Assembly: GCF_000143415.4 (NCBI RefSeq)
Contig: NW_003314283.1
Location: forward strand, 196,752 to 260,751
Source of the DNA: Selaginella moellendorffii
Lineage: Eukaryota; Streptophyta; Lycopodiopsida; Selaginellales; Selaginellaceae
Reading direction: 5' to 3'
Length of the DNA: 64,000 bases
Shown: positions 61,118 through 64,000 of the stretch, in pieces
Layout of the letters: every line of letters starts with the position of its first letter
How positions within the stretch are numbered: the stretch's first letter is position 1
Position numbers and translations under genes: made by a program
The notes under the pieces: model-generated
Seen by the model: the letters and a program-made list of their open reading frames with translations, nothing else
The model's database searches: none
What the model was told of the DNA's origin: nothing

Positions 61118-62970
61118 ATGGCGCTCAGTTGTGTGTTCCTGGCGCACGGCAGGGTTTGCCCGATTCGCGGTGAGAACCTATCCAATCAATCTCCGTTCTC
61201 TTCGACGACAGCATTGGACTGCGAGCAATCGCTACACCGGATTCTCAGCAAGCTGGAATGCTACAAACAGTCGCCATTGGCGGCGCTCCAGTCCGGGCGC
61301 TGGGTGAAATTGATTTGCGGAGCAAGCTTTGAGGTGCGTCTCACTGCTGGTTTGCCTCATTTGCAAGATTTCTCGTTTCATTTCTTCCTTGTGTGATCAC
61401 ACAATGTATGGTTCATTTTGATCTAGTGGCAACTCCCTTTTTAATTTCTCGCATCTTTCCAGGACATTGCAGAAGTAAGAAATCTATCACTCATTTATGC
61501 TCTTGCTGGTGGTAAGTTTGTCTTTGAAGAAAATAAGCAAACTCTTTGCTTATTTCCTTGCAGTGGACTGCATCGATTGCGCTGCTGATGGAGCAGTAGT
61601 GACGGCAGTCAGTGATGGTGTTCGTGCGGCCAAGGAAATCGCTCTGGACTTTGGATATAGTTTGCGTGATCCGTGGCTCATGGTCAGCATAAACGATGAC
61701 GAGGATCCTCATTTTCGCAAAGCTGGTATGCTCTCGGGAGTTCTAAGTTTTTGTGAAGAAATCTTTTGATTTTCAGCTGGTTTTGGACAGAATTCAATCC
61801 AAGGCTTTGTCCTTCTGACTGTCCGCGTCCCTGCGAGCGTGTATGTCCTGCTTCAGCTATTTCTGTCAGCTATCCAGAATCAAGTGGAGTTATTCCGGAA
61901 CGCTGCTATGGCTGTGGTCGTTGCATTCCAGTCTGTCCCATACGAAACATTCGTAAGTTCTTTCTATTCCATTTTTGTAGGAATGCTAACAAGAACATTG
62001 GATCCAGAAGCTGTAACTTACGTACGAAACCTTGAGAAGGTCTCAGAGTTACTGTGCTTAGACGAAGTTGATGCTGTGGAGATTCACACCGGACAAGGGT
62101 AGCGTTTTCTATTCCAATTAGTGTCATCTAAAGTCACTAGTGCTAAACTTCTAGACGTTTGGAGGCTTTTCATCAGCTGGTGACAAACCTCGGCAGTTCT
62201 TTCGATCATCTAAAGCTTGTGGCGGTAAGCACTTGCTTTCTTTCATGCATTTCTTCACTCGTTTGCAGGTAAGCGTTCCTGACTTGGGCGATTCAATGAT
62301 CTCTTCCATGACGTCAATGTACGAGAGCATGAAACCATATGTCAAATGTGCAAACCTCTGGCAGGTATTGTTTTCGTTTTGATTTCAACGATGCTATATA
62401 TGATTCTTTAGCTGGATGGACGTCCAATGAGTGGTGATATCGGCAAGGGTGCTACTCGAGCTGCGGTAATCCTGGGTGGAAGAGTTTTAGCGGCTTTGGA
62501 TCGTCCCCCAGGTATTTGCCGATCTTTTCACTTAGACCACCAACACTGTTATCATCTTTCCTTTTTGTCTTATTTGCTACAGGTTTCTTACAGCTTGCTG
62601 GTGGGACAAATTCACACACCAGAGAGGCTTTAGAGCTCGATGGACTTGTAAACAATGGTTTGTCTTTCACTACTTGGTCGGTTGGTTTTACTATTATACT
62701 CTACACAGGCAATGAGTCTATGATTGCTGGCATTGCGGGCATTGCTTTCGGTGGCTATGCTCGAAAGGTATCACTCTTTTATAAGCATTATTCTTCTCTT
62801 CCGTGCGGCAAAGACTTAACGTTTTTCCTGTAAAAAAAATCGACCAGATTGTTTGTGGTTTGCTCAAGGAGCTAGAAGCAACAAAGTCTACACGATTGGA
62901 GGACCATCCAGAGCTGTTGTTTAAGTCGATCTCTATCACAGGAGAGCTTGTATGGCCCATGAAGCTTTAA
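61118..62970 (+). CDS. LdpA-like iron-sulfur protein (plant homologue of cyanobacterial clock input factor)
   Basis: Cyanobacterial LdpA is a 4Fe-4S protein that feeds redox/light state into the circadian clock; plants keep a homologue, presumably plastid-located. Exon 1 (61118-61333) encodes a Ser/Cys-containing leader and RWVKLICGASFE. Spliced exons continue ALAGVDCIDCAADGAVV, DPWLMVSINDDEDPHFRKAE, then two cluster motifs: CPSDCPRPCERVC and CYGCGRCIPVCP. Further blocks are EVDAVEIHTGQGR, LWQLDGRPMSGDIGKGATR, FLQLAGGTNSHTREAL and IAGIAFGGYARKI. All cluster cysteines are present. The C-terminus is uncertain. Reading through gives VWPMKL and stop 62970. Splicing after GGAGAGCTT at 62950 to 63053, then AT|gtaag to 63165, gives an alternative tail ending GGGRFSRIE and a stop at 63207. 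The gene starts about 150 bp from the transposon stack. Confidence 0.9.
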
Positions 62971-64000
62971 TCTGGGTGCGCTCGCGCGACTGGTACGCAA
63001 AAAAAAGAGAAGAACACATTGTCATGGCGATTAGCTAATGAGTAGTTGCAGGAAAAAACGCATCTCAGGACTGAAGTTTCCAACAAGTTCATGTAAGAAC
63101 CCTGTTTAAGGTGCCTCTTGATTGTGTCTCTTCATCATTTCCTATACTAATCCTAAAATTATAGAGAAATCGCGAATGGTGGCGGCCGATTCTCTCGAAT
63201 TGAATGAGCTTTATTCGCTTCATCAAGGTTGGATGAGTGAGAGCGAAGATCTGTCTTCCATTAAACAGATGCCAAGCTAATTATTGAGGAGAAATTCCAC
63301 ACTCCCATTTTTTCCCGGAAGCATGATGAAAAACTTTCCAAGCTAAGAGCAAGACCGGACTCTATGAATGGCTAGCTATCAGCTTTTTATTTTCTTTTCT
63401 ATGTTTTTTCCTTCGTACTTGGGCTGGAAAATCAGTGCAAACATGATGGTGGTGGATCCTTTCAGGTGGTGAAAGTGGTAAAAGTGGTGTGGAGTGGAAT
63501 AATGCTGATGAGTTTGGACATGACTCATGAGGGGAGAGCGTTATCTTCTTGTCATGTTATTTAAATGGTACACACTGAGTAGAAGCATAGAGATATTCCC
63601 TCCACCAAGCAAGAAAACAAGCTATTTTAGCTTGGTCCCAATGAGAGAATCATCAAAATCTTCAAGGCTCTCTCTCTCTCTTTTCCTTTGAATTTATCTC
63701 CTTCAACAGAAAGAAACAAGAAACAAAGGGTGGGCTATGCTCTGAGGGGAGCTTCTTTTTTGTTTGGGCTTTTGGTACTTTGTCATCTGGAGTTTGTTGT
63801 TTCTTGACTGGAGAAAGAATGAATGGATTCTTTTCAACTCTATTCTCTTTTTCTCTATCTACTAACTCCTCTGGATGGAGAATATGATCGCCTGATTGAG
63901 GCAGTTTCTCAATCACTTATATTCGATCCAGCAAAGAAACAGCAGAGGAAAAAGTGGCACACTTTACATTTTGCCCTTCCACCACCAAGAGCTATTGCAC
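62971..64000. other. 3' flank of the LdpA-like gene; no supported gene
   Basis: Holds the LdpA-like 3' UTR, or its alternative last exons (63053-63092 and about 63165-63207). A minus-strand frame at 63662-63916 (84 codons, lysine/glutamate-rich) has no recognised homology. A plus-strand CT-rich tract at 63668-63690 suggests a leader or intron of a gene beyond the window. Confidence 0.4.

Noticed and set aside
62950-63270. Separate small gene downstream of LdpA starting MAHEALIWVRS
   Set aside because: Its frame meets a stop soon after the first possible splice, and the segment is better explained as the LdpA 3' end or an alternative tail.
63662-63916. 84-codon minus-strand frame near the right edge
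   Set aside because: Lysine/glutamate-rich translation of a CT-rich tract with no homology recognised; likely the antisense of a leader or intron.

Overview
This is nuclear DNA from a land plant. The genes have many short exons and introns of mostly 40-110 bp with GT..AG ends. They encode plant proteins: a HASTY-type exportin, a TBL O-acetyltransferase, organellar DnaJ proteins, an F-box/LRR protein and an LdpA-like protein. Plant LTR retrotransposons with initiator-Met tRNA primer sites are abundant. The very compact genes beside dense retrotransposon islands suggest a lycophyte such as Selaginella; this is an inference from gene style, not a database match.

Layout. 1-4.0 kb is AT-rich and gene-poor: a (TA)n tract, a 220-bp tandem repeat and a decayed fragment of a YebC/TACO1-like gene. 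A better preserved but broken YebC/TACO1-like gene lies at about 4.0-4.7 kb. 4.9-22.05 kb is a compact gene block: HASTY/exportin-5 (-), TBL (+), two tandem DnaJ genes (-, -), an RlmI-like rRNA methyltransferase (-), an LRR-WD40 protein (+) and an F-box/LRR protein (-). HASTY/TBL and methyltransferase/WD40 are head-to-head pairs under 200 bp apart. The WD40 and F-box stops converge within 36 bp. Telobox motifs (AAACCCTA) sit upstream of several starts.

About 23.2-60.9 kb is one nested transposon stack. Its base is a single old Ty3/gypsy element on the minus strand. Insertions cut it into six pieces that still read in order (RT, RNase H, integrase) from 60.9 kb down to 23.2 kb. The invaders fall into four LTR groups, named here alpha (1.5-1.9 kb LTR carrying GA/CT-rich simple repeats), beta (about 1.1 kb), gamma (162 bp) and delta (about 1.1 kb). 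Exact 5-bp target duplications were found for seven insertions: CCAAA, ATAGG, GTGAT, ATCAG, AAAAG, CATCT, and GTAAG; ATAGC adds an eighth, a solo gamma LTR. The alpha, beta and gamma internal regions show no recognisable gag or pol, so these look like non-autonomous elements.

61.1-63.0 kb holds a plus-strand gene for a plant homologue of cyanobacterial LdpA, an iron-sulfur protein linked to redox input to the circadian clock. The last kilobase has no gene I can support.

No operon-like system or novel defence locus is present. The most unusual content is the retrotransposon stack: a composite gamma element that shares its interior with beta, sequence cores shared between otherwise different LTRs, and tRNA T-arm-like motifs inside two families.
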